Below, in pieces: positions 1-10,064 of a DNA stretch of 64,000 nt. The DNA lies in the NCBI RefSeq assembly GCF_020404765.1, contig NZ_JAIVEM010000014.1, positions 1-64,000 on the forward strand, written 5' to 3'. A model generated the notes under the pieces. It saw nothing but the letters and a program-made list of their open reading frames with translations, had not been told where the DNA came from and did not search any database. This DNA is from Paenibacillus sp. BJ-4 (GTDB taxonomy: Bacteria > Bacillota > Bacilli > Paenibacillales > Paenibacillaceae). The first letter of the stretch is position 1. Every line of letters begins with the position of its first letter. The translations under genes were made by a program, and so were the position numbers.

Positions 1-1
1 C

Positions 2-3000
2 CCGGAGAAGCCGGCCATCATTGTGCTGTCGGCCAAGAATGAGGAAGGGCTGAAGGCGCAGGTCCAGAGATTGCTGGCCGCCATCGAGGAACAGCCATGG
101 ACGGATGCAGACCTTGCGGACATAGCTTACACCCTCCAGACAGGGCGCGAGGCCATGGAAGAGCGGCTGGGAGTACTGGCAGACAGCATCGGGCAGCTCA
201 AGGCGAAGCTGTGGGGCTTTGCAGCCGGACAGGATGGAATTGAGAACCTGTACAGAGGGCAGGTAAAACGTAATAAAGATACATTGGCTGCTTTGGCTGT
301 AGATGAAGAGATGCAGGAAACGATTGAGAAATGGATTCAACGTGGAAAGTACGGGAAAATTGCAGATCTATGGACGAAAAGTTTAGCTTTTGATTGGAAC
401 AAGCTCTACCGCTCGGCTAAACGCAGAAGAGTCAGCCTTCCCACCTACCCGTTTGCAAAGGAACGCTACTGGATCGATGGAATCGGTGAACATAACGGCA
501 ATAACCGGGAGGTCCCTACGGTAGAGACCTCTGTGATTCATCCTCTGCTGCACCGGAATACGTCCGACCTGCTGGAGCAGAGATTTACTTCAACCTTCAC
601 GGGCAAGGAGTTTTTCCTGGAAAGCCATGTTGTTAAGGGACAGCGGGTGTTACCCGGAGTCGCCTATCTTGAGATGGCCCGGGCTGCGGTTGAGCATGGG
701 GCAGGGGCATTGATGGAAGAGGATACAGGGATAAGACTAAAGAACATCGTTTGGGTCCGGCCTATTATTGCGGGAGCCCAGCCGGTTCAAATCCACATCG
801 GCCTGTTCCCGGAGAAGGACGGAGAGATTTCCTATGAAATCTATAGTGACTTCAGCGACAAGGAACCGATCATATACAGCCAGGGCCATGCGGTGCTGAA
901 TGTGGTTAAAGAAATCACAACCCTGAATTTAACTGCCTTGCAGCAACAGTGCAATCAAGGAACTTTTACATCCGCCCAATGCTATGAAGCTTTCCGCGCT
1001 ATAGGGTTTGACTATGGTCCGGGGCATCAAGCAATAGAAAATGTATATATGGGATCTGGTCAATTGCTGGCAAAACTATCTTTGCCTCCATCTGTTTCTG
1101 CTACGCGAGGTCAGTTTGTCATTCATCCAAGTTTGGCAGATGCTGCTTTACAGACATCAATGTGCTTAATGATGGGTTCACATGAGCTTAAGACAGCGGT
1201 ACCCTTTGCTTTAGACGAAATCGAAATATTTGGAAGCAATACCGCTTCTATGTGGGCTTTTGTCAGGTACAGCAGGGGCAGCGAAGAAGGAGACAAGATC
1301 AGGAAGCTTGATGTTGACTTGTGTGATGATAACGGGAATATTTATATGAAATTGAGAGGATTTACCTCCAGAGTGTTTGAAGGTGATGCGGATTCTGAAG
1401 GAGCTTCAGTAAATACCGGTACTTTAATGCTAAAGCCCGGCTGGAATGAACAACAGGTTCTGCAAGGGGGCTTGGCACCTGTTTATGGCCAACATGTAGT
1501 TATACTTTGCGGGCAGGATGAAGCAGCCAGGGAAAAAATTGAAGCTCATATAAACGGAGTTCAGTGTATGATTTTGCAGTCTCAACAGAGCAACATAGAT
1601 GAACTGTTCCAGATATATACTGTAGAGATCTTTGAAAAAATTCAAAGCATTCTGAAAGAAAGACCTAAGGATATGGTGCTGATCCAGGTTGTTGTTCCTG
1701 CCAGGGAGGAGCTGCAATTTTTATCCGGTTTAACCGGTCTTCTAAAAACGGCGCAGTTAGAGAATCCGAAGCTTATAGGGCAGTTAATTGAAGTAGAATC
1801 ATGGGAAGGTTCAGAAGGAATACTTGAGAAACTGAAAGAGAACAGCCGCAGCCCGGTTGATACTCGCATACGATATCAGGAAGGTAAACGGTTCGTTACG
1901 GCCTGGAGCGAAATCGAAGCTATCCGCGAAACAGCGGAACTTCCATGGAAGGATAGGGGCATATACCTAGTTACAGGTGGTGCCGGCGGCTTGGGACTTA
2001 TCTTTGCCAAAGAAATTGCAAACAAAGTAAAGAATCCTACACTGATTCTCACCGGACGATCCCTGCTTGGTGCGATCAAACAGGCTAAGCTTGACGAATT
2101 AAAGGCTCTGGATGCCAGAGTTGAATACAGGCAACTGGATGTGACTCAAAGAGAGGATGTTATTGATTTCATACGAAGCGTCCAGGCGGAATTCGGAGGC
2201 ATCAACGGAATCATACACAGTGCTGGTGTAATCAAAGACAATTTCATACTAAGAAAAAATAAAGCAGATCTGCTAGAGGTTCTGAAGCCTAAAGTTAGCG
2301 GGCTGTTGAATCTGGATCACGCGAGCATGGAACTGCCGCTTGATTTCTTCATTCTATTCTCATCGACAGCAGGGTGCTTTGGCAATGTAGGCCAGGCTGA
2401 CTATGCTGTAGCTAATGCTTTTATGGATGCCTATGCCAGATATCGAAATACTTTAATATTATCGAAGCAACGGCAAGGTCAAACCTTATCTATCAACTGG
2501 CCACTGTGGAAAGATGGCGGCATGAGTGTCAACGCAGAAATTGAAAAACGATCGGAACAAAACAAAGGTATAGTTGCCATGCAAACCAAAACCGGAATTC
2601 AAGCTTTATATAAAGGCTTAGCTTCGGGCGAACCGCAGGTGATGGTTATTGAAGGTGATATTAGACGTTTTCAGGAAACACTCGAAAGACAGTTGCCTCT
2701 AGCGGAGGTTGTAACAACGAAGCCTGCTGTAGAAGCGACAAAAGGAGAACCTGTAATAGAACAACATTTGCTTCATGAGAAAGCTGTAAATTATTTTAAA
2801 ACCCTGCTTTCATCAGTGATTAAACTGCCTCCTCACCGTATTGAGGCAGATGCCCCTATGGAAAAATACGGCATAGACTCAATCATGGCAATGGAATTGA
2901 CTAATAAATTGGAAAAGCCTTTTGGTTCATTATCCAGAACATTGTTTTTTGAATATCAAAGCATTCAAGAATTAACCGGGCATTTCCTTGAATCCCATCT

Positions 3001-6000
3001 GGATAAATTAATAGAACTTTTAGGAATTAAAGAGAATGCCATTGAGGACGGCAAAAATTCAAAGAAAAATGTTGCTGAGCCAGAGCCTGTAAAGCAATTG
3101 TTCAATAGTCACAGAAGGCTGAGGTTTACTTCCTCACGTATGAAATCGAAGCCGGAAAAATTACCTGAGGATAATGATATTGCTATCATAGGACTTTCAG
3201 GGCGTTATCCCGGAGCAAAAAATATTCAAGAATTCTGGAATAACCTGAGGGACGGGAAGGATTGCATTACAGAAATTCCTGGTGATCGTTGGGACCACAG
3301 TCTTTACTTTGATGAGGCTAGGAACACCATTGGAAAAACATACTGTAAATGGGGAGGATTTATTGAAGACATAGATAAATTTGATCCTTTATTCTTCAAT
3401 ATTTCGCCAAGAGAAGCGGAAATTATAGATCCTTTGGACCGCCTGTTTCTGGAGACAGTCTGGAATGCACTGGAAACCTGCGGATATACCCGTGAGAATT
3501 TACAACGCCTGTATCAGGCTAACGTCGGAGTTTTTGCCGGTGCGATGTATCATCAATACCATTCTTTTAATTTGGACATTTCCAAAGAATCAGCAATGGC
3601 AATATCATCCTACAGCTCCATTGCAAATAGGGTTTCTCACTTTTTCAACTTTCAGGGACCGAGTGTAGCGATTGATACGATGTGTTCTTCTGCCACGATC
3701 GCCATTCATATGGCTTGTGAAAGTCTTATAAAAGGTGAATGCCAATTGGCAATAGCCGGAGGTGCTAATCTTTCCATTCACCCTAGGAAATATTTAGGAT
3801 TGAGCCAGGTGCAAATGCTTGGCAGTCACACAGACAGCAGATCTTTTGGTAAGGGTGATGGTTATCTACCTTCGGAAGGTGTTGGGGTAGTGCTGTTAAA
3901 GCCGCTGTCAAAGGCAAGAATGGATGGAGACTCCATTCTGGCTGTGATTAAATCAACATCAACCAATCATGGAGGACATACTAACGGATTCTCAGTTCCT
4001 AATCCGAACGCACAGGCTCAGTTGATTGAAAATAACTTTACAAAATCAGGGATTGATCCCCGTACAGTCAGCTATGTTGAAGCTGCGGCCAATGGGTCGG
4101 CATTAGGGGATCCTATCGAAATTACTGCCTTAAATAACGCTTTTCGTAAGTTTACAACCGACCAACAGTTTTGTGTAATCGGGTCTGTAAAATCCAATAT
4201 TGGGCATCCGGAGGCTGTATCGGGAATGGCACAACTGACGAAGGTTATTTTGCAATTGCAGCATAAGAAATTGGTTCCGTCCATTAAGGTAGATCCGTTA
4301 AACCCTAATATCAACCTTGATCATACTCCATTTTATCTGCAAAAAGAGTTAATAGATTGGAAAAGACCAGTAATAACGATGGACGGAGTAGAACAGGAGT
4401 ATCCAAGGCGTGCAACTGTAAGTTCCTTTGGAGCAGGCGGATCGAATGCACATTTAATTATAGAAGAGTATCTGCCCGTACAGGAGGATACAGTTCCAGG
4501 CCGGGATTCATCATCCCCTGAGCAGCATTTCATTGTCTTCTCAGCCAAGAATGTGATACGGCTTCAGCTTGTTGTCCGGCAAATGCTGGAGTTCCTGCAG
4601 CTTCAAGACGGACATCGCTTATCCGATATTGCCCACACACTTCAAGCAGGCCGGGAAGCAATGGAGTGCCGATTGGCAATGGTAGTAAGCAGCCGGGAAG
4701 AGTTGATCGAGGGTATGGAGGCGTATTTGAAATCCAAAACTGAAAATTCAAGAATTGATGCCTCTGTTCCTATGTATACAGGGAATTATGAAGAGAATAT
4801 TTCAGCAGGAATCAGAAGCCTGCTCTCAGGAAAACTGGAGGAGGTCTTGCTGCAAGAACTTATAGCCGAGAATAACCTTGAGAAGCTGGCACTATGCTGG
4901 GTACAAGGAAGTAAAATTCCTTGGGAGCTGTTGCACAGCGGTAAAGGTGCGCGAATAGTAGCATTGCCGACCTATCCCTTTGAGAAACGGCGCTGCTGGG
5001 CAGAGCATCAGAAGGCTACAGGGCTGAGCGTTAAGCTTGAAGTGCCTGAAGAAGTCGCGAATGAGGATACCGCAACAGAATTTGAATCTCTTTCAGACCA
5101 AGTAATGGATATACTGTCCATTGTCCTGGGAATGAGTCCGTCAGAACTGGATATCAATAAGCCTTTGGAGCAATACGGATTTGATTCGATATTGCTGATG
5201 TCATTATTTCAACAACTGCAATCCAGGATGGAATTCTCAGTTACTTTGGACAATTTACGTGAAAGTAGAACGGCTCAGGATATTGTGAACATTTTGAAGG
5301 AAAAAAGTGCAGGAGTACATGAGCAGACTTCGATTCCTAAGGTAACAATTATCGTTCCAAAAGATTTATCCGAATATCCGGAAATAATTCACCTCAACGA
5401 GAGCGTGCATGGGCAGCCTGTGTTCTGGTTTCACCCGGGATTGGGTGGAGTAGAATCCTATCAGGGCATTGCCCGGAATTCACAAAGGCCATTCTATGGA
5501 ATTCAGGCGCGTGGGTGGATGTCCGAAAGGGAGCCGCTGCAAGGGATACCCTCTATGGCTGAATACTACATTCAAATCATTCAGGCCGTGCAACCGGAAG
5601 GACCCTATGATCTAGGCGGGTATTCGCTGGGGGGAGATATTGCGTATGAAGTTACCCGAAAATTGCAAGAAATGGGACAAAAAGTAAATACTATTGTTAT
5701 GCTGGACACACTGGATAGCAATGCATTAAATGCGTTAAAAAACAGTGATAAAGATTTAATTCTGCAAACAATAAACGTCGCCCTCATTTCTGCAATGAAG
5801 CAAAAATCAGATGAGCCGCCTATGTTAATACATCGCGATGAAACCAATTTAGAATTAAGTGATGAAGTCTATTTAAATGAGCTTATTGAACTTGCAAAGA
5901 GCCGCGGATTGAATAAAACTACTGCACAATTACACAAAATGATACAAAAACATTTAGATATTCAAAAATCCTATAAATTGGATAAATTTTCCGTTTTGCC

Positions 6001-6340
6001 ATTATTATATCCGGAAGAAGTGACATGCTACTATTTCCGTAACAAGGGCGGGAAGGTTTATGGTGACCTGGAGCCCTATGCTTCTACAGTGCCTAATTTT
6101 TCACAGGCTGTAGATGGCTCAAAATACTGGGGAGACTGGGAACGGGAAATTCCAAAACTTTATATGATTGATGTGGATCCTAGCTGCCATATGACCATTT
6201 TTGATGAGCCGAATGTCTATGAAAAGATTCTTAAATTGTGTGAAAAATTATATTTTAAAAAGGTAGTTTCCGATAGGTACCTCAAGAATTTGATTGAAAA
6301 TTTACAGTTAAGCGGTACTGGAAGTAAAGCTCCAGTATAA
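2..6340 (+). CDS. trans-AT polyketide synthase, C-terminal part (5' truncated by window)
   Basis: The reading frame is open at the left edge, so the gene starts outside the window; residues here count from the GTG at 23. Visible order: KS C-terminal linker (to about 155), dehydratase with HxxxGxxxxP (H202, G206, P211) and second-motif D373, ketoreductase with a TGGAGGLG motif at 651-658 and the S/Y catalytic pair, ACP with phosphopantetheine serine S953, ketosynthase (about 1050-1450) with active Cys1221, linker, second ACP (S1722), and a thioesterase with GYSLGG (S1868). No acyltransferase domain lies between them, which marks a trans-AT enzyme. The ketosynthase reads VEAAANGS where VEAHGTGT is expected, so His is replaced by Ala1355, the hallmark of a non-elongating KS0. 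The terminal TE should release the chain, so this is the last synthase of the assembly line. The product is unknown. Confidence 0.95.
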   Translation, partial: PEKPAIIVLSAKNEEGLKAQVQRLLAAIEEQPWTDADLADIAYTLQTGREAMEERLGVLADSIGQLKAKLWGFAAGQDGIENLYRGQVKRNKDTLAALAVDEEMQETIEKWIQRGKYGKIADLWTKSLAFDWNKLYRSAKRRRVSLPTYPFAKERYWIDGIGEHNGNNREVPTVETSVIHPLLHRNTSDLLEQRFTSTFTGKEFFLESHVVKGQRVLPGVAYLEMARAAVEHGAGALMEEDTGIRLKNIVWVRPIIAGAQPVQIHIGLFPEKDGEISYEIYSDFSDKEPIIYSQGHAVLNVVKEITTLNLTALQQQCNQGTFTSAQCYEAFRAIGFDYGPGHQAIENVYMGSGQLLAKLSLPPSVSATRGQFVIHPSLADAALQTSMCLMMGSHELKTAVPFALDEIEIFGSNTASMWAFVRYSRGSEEGDKIRKLDVDLCDDNGNIYMKLRGFTSRVFEGDADSEGASVNTGTLMLKPGWNEQQVLQGGLAPVYGQHVVILCGQDEAAREKIEAHINGVQCMILQSQQSNIDELFQIYTVEIFEKIQSILKERPKDMVLIQVVVPAREELQFLSGLTGLLKTAQLENPKLIGQLIEVESWEGSEGILEKLKENSRSPVDTRIRYQEGKRFVTAWSEIEAIRETAELPWKDRGIYLVTGGAGGLGLIFAKEIANKVKNPTLILTGRSLLGAIKQAKLDELKALDARVEYRQLDVTQREDVIDFIRSVQAEFGGINGIIHSAGVIKDNFILRKNKADLLEVLKPKVSGLLNLDHASMELPLDFFILFSSTAGCFGNVGQADYAVANAFMDAYARYRNTLILSKQRQGQTLSINWPLWKDGGMSVNAEIEKRSEQNKGIVAMQTKTGIQALYKGLASGEPQVMVIEGDIRRFQETLERQLPLAEVVTTKPAVEATKGEPVIEQHLLHEKAVNYFKTLLSSVIKLPPHRIEADAPMEKYGIDSIMAMELTNKLEKPFGSLSRTLFFEYQSIQELTGHFLESHLDKLIELLGIKENAIEDGKNSKKNVAEPEPVKQLFNSHRRLRFTSSRMKSKPEKLPEDNDIAIIGLSGRYPGAKNIQEFWNNLRDGKDCITEIPGDRWDHSLYFDEARNTIGKTYCKWGGFIEDIDKFDPLFFNISPREAEIIDPLDRLFLETVWNALETCGYTRENLQRLYQANVGVFAGAMYHQYHSFNLDISKESAMAISSYSSIANRVSHFFNFQGPSVAIDTMCSSATIAIHMACESLIKGECQLAIAGGANLSIHPRKYLGLSQVQMLGSHTDSRSFGKGDGYLPSEGVGVVLLKPLSKARMDGDSILAVIKSTSTNHGGHTNGFSVPNPNAQAQLIENNFTKSGIDPRTVSYVEAAANGSALGDPIEITALNNAFRKFTTDQQFCVIGSVKSNIGHPEAVSGMAQLTKVILQLQHKKLVPSIKVDPLNPNINLDHTPFYLQKELIDWKRPVITMDGVEQEYPRRATVSSFGAGGSNAHLIIEEYLPVQEDTVPGRDSSSPEQHFIVFSAKNVIRLQLVVRQMLEFLQLQDGHRLSDIAHTLQAGREAMECRLAMVVSSREELIEGMEAYLKSKTENSRIDASVPMYTGNYEENISAGIRSLLSGKLEEVLLQELIAENNLEKLALCWVQGSKIPWELLHSGKGARIVALPTYPFEKRRCWAEHQKATGLSVKLEVPEEVANEDTATEFESLSDQVMDILSIVLGMSPSELDINKPLEQYGFDSILLMSLFQQLQSRMEFSVTLDNLRESRTAQDIVNILKEKSAGVHEQTSIPKVTIIVPKDLSEYPEIIHLNESVHGQPVFWFHPGLGGVESYQGIARNSQRPFYGIQARGWMSEREPLQGIPSMAEYYIQIIQAVQPEGPYDLGGYSLGGDIAYEVTRKLQEMGQKVNTIVMLDTLDSNALNALKNSDKDLILQTINVALISAMKQKSDEPPMLIHRDETNLELSDEVYLNELIELAKSRGLNKTTAQLHKMIQKHLDIQKSYKLDKFSVLPLLYPEEVTCYYFRNKGGKVYGDLEPYASTVPNFSQAVDGSKYWGDWEREIPKLYMIDVDPSCHMTIFDEPNVYEKILKLCEKLYFKKVVSDRYLKNLIENLQLSGTGSKAPV

Positions 6341-6873
6341 TCAGTATTTAATGAATGGATTTAAGGTTCCCTGGCGGCAGAACGAGGGCCAGATAGGGTG
6401 TACACCGGAGCGGAGCGGGCCTGGAGCCTGCTTCGCCCATTCGGGAACGCCAGGCCTGCCAGAGGCTCTGGGTTAATCCCGGCACAACCGTTTGCGAGAT
6501 CGACAGGTTAAAGTTTATATTTTTTATTTACAAACAATGAAAAATCTGGTATTGTGAATAAAGGAGCTTCGACGGGAGAATGCCAAGACCGACGTCATCT
6601 TCGGCATCGACCGGCCGGACACTACTGGTTTACCCCATCGGAATTTTTGCAAAATACGCCAGTCCCACCCCAGATGACCGCATGATTTAAACTTCAAATA
6701 CTCATTTGTTAACCAACGCTCAGATTTTAGCAAACGACAACAAAAGCACGGAGCATCCACAGATTTATTTCCATAAGGGCCGCGACCTATGCTATCCACA
6801 TCTCTTGAAAATCCAAGAAAGCGCGAGCATATGCAAGAAATGCATGGAATATTATACAAGGAGAGAATAGTAA
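6341..6873. other. gene-free stretch after the PKS, possible decayed transposase fragment
   Basis: No credible intact gene is visible in these 533 bases. A short plus-strand frame at about 6570-6618 reads ENAKTDVIFGID, which resembles the N-terminal DxxxxGID block of IS110-type transposases, but it ends at once and no C-terminal part follows. Bases 6361-6460 hold GC-rich inverted segments (CTGGCG and CGCCAG types). The end of the stretch supplies the ribosome site of the next gene. The transposase reading is a weak inference. Confidence 0.3.
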
Positions 6874-8334
6874 ATGGGAGATTTTAACTCAAATCTAAAC
6901 GACCCTAGCCAAGGGGAAGCTCTGACTACGTCAGACAAAAGCAGGAAAGCAAGGAAATCAGACCCACAGTCACTAGATTTTTTTAATGGGCCCATTGCTC
7001 TTACTACGCTGAAACTAGGCATTCCAATATTGATTAGCCAGTCCGTGCTATTTGCCCATATGATGGTGGATACTTTTTTTATATCCCTGATTGACCGGAG
7101 TTCAACGGCTTTGCTGAGTGGTACAGGTTTAGTTTATAGCATATACTTGATTATTTATTATATATCCTGTTCCTTATTTATGGCAACAAGCTCCGTTACG
7201 GCCAGAGGCCTCGGCCAAAAAAATGAAGTGCTGATTAAAAGAACAGGGGACACCGGACTATTATTGGCATCGGTCATTTCGGTTATTACATTGGTTGTTT
7301 GTTCTATATTTGGGCGGAACATCATTGAGCATTTAGCGGGCAGCAAGATGTCAACTGAAGCTATTCAATATGGCGTTGATTATTTGTATTACATGATTCC
7401 GGGTATGCTATTCCAACTGTTAATGACAACTATTGGGGGAATACTGCAAGGGGAAGGTAAAGCAAAAGAAATTGGTATAGCTGTAACTGCTTCGACAATT
7501 ATTAATATTATTTTAAACCCGATTTTGATTTTTGGTTTCAATATGGGAGTTAAGGGTTCGGCGTTGGCGACTTCAATTTCTGTCGGGTTAACTGTTGTAT
7601 ACTATTTATCTTTCTTTGTACGAGGAAAGACAACAATGCAAATTCAAGGGAAAATATTTGCGCCAGACAGTAAAATTATTAAAGAAATTCTGTATATTGG
7701 TATTCCTGCTTCCATAGGCTTCTTGCTAATCAATACAGCAACCATGATATTGAATAACGTAGTAGGATCTATAAGTGAAGCATCAATGAATGCCTGGGTT
7801 TTGGTCAGCAGAACGGATCAAATGTTTTTAATCCCGGCATTCGCTATTGGTTTGTCTACAATACCTATGATCGGACAAAATTTTGGAGGGGAAAACTTTA
7901 AAAGATGTGACAAAATATTCTCCACAAATATCAAAATATGCATGATATCCGGCTTAGTTCTTGCAGCACTGTACATGTTATTTGCGCCTGAGATCTTTCA
8001 GCAATTTTCTTCTGTACAGGATGTCATAGATAACAGTGTAAGACAGGTCAGGCTGTTAACATTGACCAGCATTGGGCTTGCCGGAATTATTGTCACTTCT
8101 TTCGCTTTTCAGGCAATTGGCAAACCGATGCCCAATTTAGTCAGTGACGCTTTGCGTATGTTAATCACTTCATTTCCGGTGCTGCTGCCATTGCTTCATT
8201 TTCCCATCAAGAATATGAATCTTATTTTCATATTCTTTGGAAGCGGAAATCTGATAGCATTTTTGCTTCTGTATTTGTGGGCAAAACGCGAGTTTATAAA
8301 ACTGAAAAATAAACCAACAGCTACTGAGGCTTAA
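6874..8334 (+). CDS. MATE family multidrug/polyketide efflux transporter
   Basis: The 486-residue protein has a hydrophilic N-terminus of about 45 residues and then roughly twelve hydrophobic segments. The two-fold MatE pattern is visible: a first half with a DTFFIS segment and GQ-type loop (ARGLGQKNE), and a second half with another DQMFLIPAFAIG segment and IGQNFGGENF. Such proteins export organic compounds using a Na+ or H+ gradient. The start at 6874 is preceded by an AAGGAGAG ribosome site. It follows the PKS terminal gene on the same strand and lies just before two tailoring-type genes, so export of the polyketide is the likely role (inference). The substrate cannot be told from sequence. 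A polysaccharide flippase of the same superfamily is less likely. Confidence 0.88.
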   Translation: MGDFNSNLNDPSQGEALTTSDKSRKARKSDPQSLDFFNGPIALTTLKLGIPILISQSVLFAHMMVDTFFISLIDRSSTALLSGTGLVYSIYLIIYYISCSLFMATSSVTARGLGQKNEVLIKRTGDTGLLLASVISVITLVVCSIFGRNIIEHLAGSKMSTEAIQYGVDYLYYMIPGMLFQLLMTTIGGILQGEGKAKEIGIAVTASTIINIILNPILIFGFNMGVKGSALATSISVGLTVVYYLSFFVRGKTTMQIQGKIFAPDSKIIKEILYIGIPASIGFLLINTATMILNNVVGSISEASMNAWVLVSRTDQMFLIPAFAIGLSTIPMIGQNFGGENFKRCDKIFSTNIKICMISGLVLAALYMLFAPEIFQQFSSVQDVIDNSVRQVRLLTLTSIGLAGIIVTSFAFQAIGKPMPNLVSDALRMLITSFPVLLPLLHFPIKNMNLIFIFFGSGNLIAFLLLYLWAKREFIKLKNKPTATEA

Positions 8335-8582
8335 AACAAGGCGGGAGCGGGGCTTGCAGGCGCACAGTTCTGTTCACGGCTTATTCCTGCCGGAAGCTCG
8401 CTTTTTCGGATGAATAACTGCTTGCAGCCCCTGCTTCACATGGATTTTGCGAGTGTTCAAGATCGCATTGACACAAACATGCGAGTGATTGGCAATCTTA
8501 CCCTCTTTCAATTTTCCACCGGGGCGCTGTTCGTCGGCAATCCTCGTAACTTTTCTACACATTTCCTAAAAGAGGAGATGAA
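8335..8582. other. intergenic region with possible transposase relic
   Basis: This 248-base gap separates the exporter from the flavoprotein gene. A minus-strand frame (8374-8562) ends with a segment reading QGLQAVIHPKKRASGRNK, reminiscent of the conserved block near the second catalytic Asp of IS5/DDE transposases. No other transposase motif is present, so this is at best a small relic. The last bases (GAGGAG at 8572-8577) are the ribosome site of the next gene. Confidence 0.25.
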
Positions 8583-10049
8583 ATGATGAAACAAAATATA
8601 ATATCCGTTGAACACTACACTCCAATTTTGATTGTCGGTACGGGTATCTCGGGGCTTGCTGTTGCTTATTATTTGTCAAAAAACCATATGAAGTACATGA
8701 TAATAACAAAAAAGAATGCGCCCAAACAAAGCAACTCCTTCCTTTCAGCCGCTAATACGCGTGTTCCATCAGAGAATGAAATTAATGATATTATTAATCT
8801 TACTATTGATAAATGTGGGGCAGATCGGCCAGTTATTGAAACGCTATACAGGAATTCCGGTATAATTATAGATTTTTTTGAGGAACTAGGAATTCCTTAT
8901 GAGAAAACCTCTTTTGGTATCATGCCTGAATGCTTGATTAAATCACATGGGGGAAAGAAATTAATCAATAGCTTGTTGCAGCATATTGAGCAACCGATGT
9001 GTAATAAAATTTTGATTCATTTGGAAAAGTCCGATCATGGAGTTATCGCATTATTTTATGACACACAATCAGATCAATTTATCAGAATCTATACTAATTA
9101 TTTGGTATTGGCTACGGGAGGATATGCGGGACAATTTAGTTACAATGATAATTCGCCGGGTTCAACTGGTGAAGCGCATATTTTAGCTAAAAAAATAGGT
9201 GCAAGATTAAAGGGAATGTCAACAGTAATGTGTCATCCTTGGTCAATTTACAACGGAAGGCAAATTTTATTGGGCGGAGTTGTATCTATGAGTCAAGGGA
9301 AAATAGTAGATAAGGAAGGAGTTCAATTATTAAAAGATGACCATATCAGTGATGCAATTGCATGTGATGATTATCACGAAATGATTGATGAGATTTTAAA
9401 ATTTCAACTCGATTGCATCAAACAAAAAAAGGATATGTACCTGGATCTGAGCCATGCTGATGAAAACTTATTGAATGAAAAATTCAAAAAATATGGATCG
9501 AGTCCTAATATTGTTAAAAATAAAAGAATCAAAATTACGCCAACGATGCACTATTCTTCAGGAGGAATCGAAATCAATGCTAATGCTGAGGTTATAAACT
9601 TAAATCGTGTTTTTGTTACTGGAGAAGCTCAATTTAATGGTGATCTTGGCATGGGAAGAATCCCTGGACAAGCCTTCGCATCGGGTATCGTCTTTGGTAA
9701 ATTAATTGCCGACAAAATAACTAATGAAGGTGTTTTTAGTACGCAATATCAACCTTCATTTAAAAATCCGCCTGAAACAATGCGGCTGTATTCGAAAGAG
9801 AATAATGACTTTCCGATTGAAGAGTTTCAGAAGAAGTTGTCGGCTCTAATGATGGATCTGACCGCTTGCCATTCACCTGTTGTTTCTCTATTATTCCATA
9901 AAAAGGAATTACAAGAAAGTCAAAACATAATATTACGCCGAGCAAGAGGATGGGGAAAGCGGTACGAGGATATATTAACTTTATTTTTTGGATATTTTGT
10001 GGCAATGGAAATTATAGAAGATCTCGAAGGAAAGAATCAAAATATATGA
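8583..10049 (+). CDS. FAD-dependent oxidoreductase of the fumarate reductase/L-aspartate oxidase flavoprotein family
   Basis: The 488-residue protein begins with an FAD-binding Rossmann motif (GTGISG, residues 19-24) and ends with the family signature around a GGIEIN stretch followed by VFVTGEA and GRIPGQAFASGIVFGK, equivalent to the GG-I and GE-A...G-L-G motifs of SdhA, FrdA and NadB flavoproteins. It is therefore a soluble FAD_binding_2-type dehydrogenase or oxidase. No haem or Fe-S partner is adjacent. It sits between a polyketide exporter and a PksB-like hydrolase, so a tailoring redox step on the polyketide is a reasonable guess. A general housekeeping aspartate oxidase role is unlikely because nadA and nadC are absent. 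The gene is clearly AT-rich compared with the core genes to its right. Confidence 0.8.
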   Translation: MMKQNIISVEHYTPILIVGTGISGLAVAYYLSKNHMKYMIITKKNAPKQSNSFLSAANTRVPSENEINDIINLTIDKCGADRPVIETLYRNSGIIIDFFEELGIPYEKTSFGIMPECLIKSHGGKKLINSLLQHIEQPMCNKILIHLEKSDHGVIALFYDTQSDQFIRIYTNYLVLATGGYAGQFSYNDNSPGSTGEAHILAKKIGARLKGMSTVMCHPWSIYNGRQILLGGVVSMSQGKIVDKEGVQLLKDDHISDAIACDDYHEMIDEILKFQLDCIKQKKDMYLDLSHADENLLNEKFKKYGSSPNIVKNKRIKITPTMHYSSGGIEINANAEVINLNRVFVTGEAQFNGDLGMGRIPGQAFASGIVFGKLIADKITNEGVFSTQYQPSFKNPPETMRLYSKENNDFPIEEFQKKLSALMMDLTACHSPVVSLLFHKKELQESQNIILRRARGWGKRYEDILTLFFGYFVAMEIIEDLEGKNQNI

Positions 10050-10064
10050 GTTGGTGGTAGTCAT

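Noticed and set aside
6524-6859. Minus-strand frame of 111 residues after the PKS
   Set aside because: No ribosome site, no motif and irregular composition; the sequence looks like decayed DNA.
8374-8562. Minus-strand frame with a transposase-like end
   Set aside because: Only about 20 residues look transposase-like; not enough to name an element.
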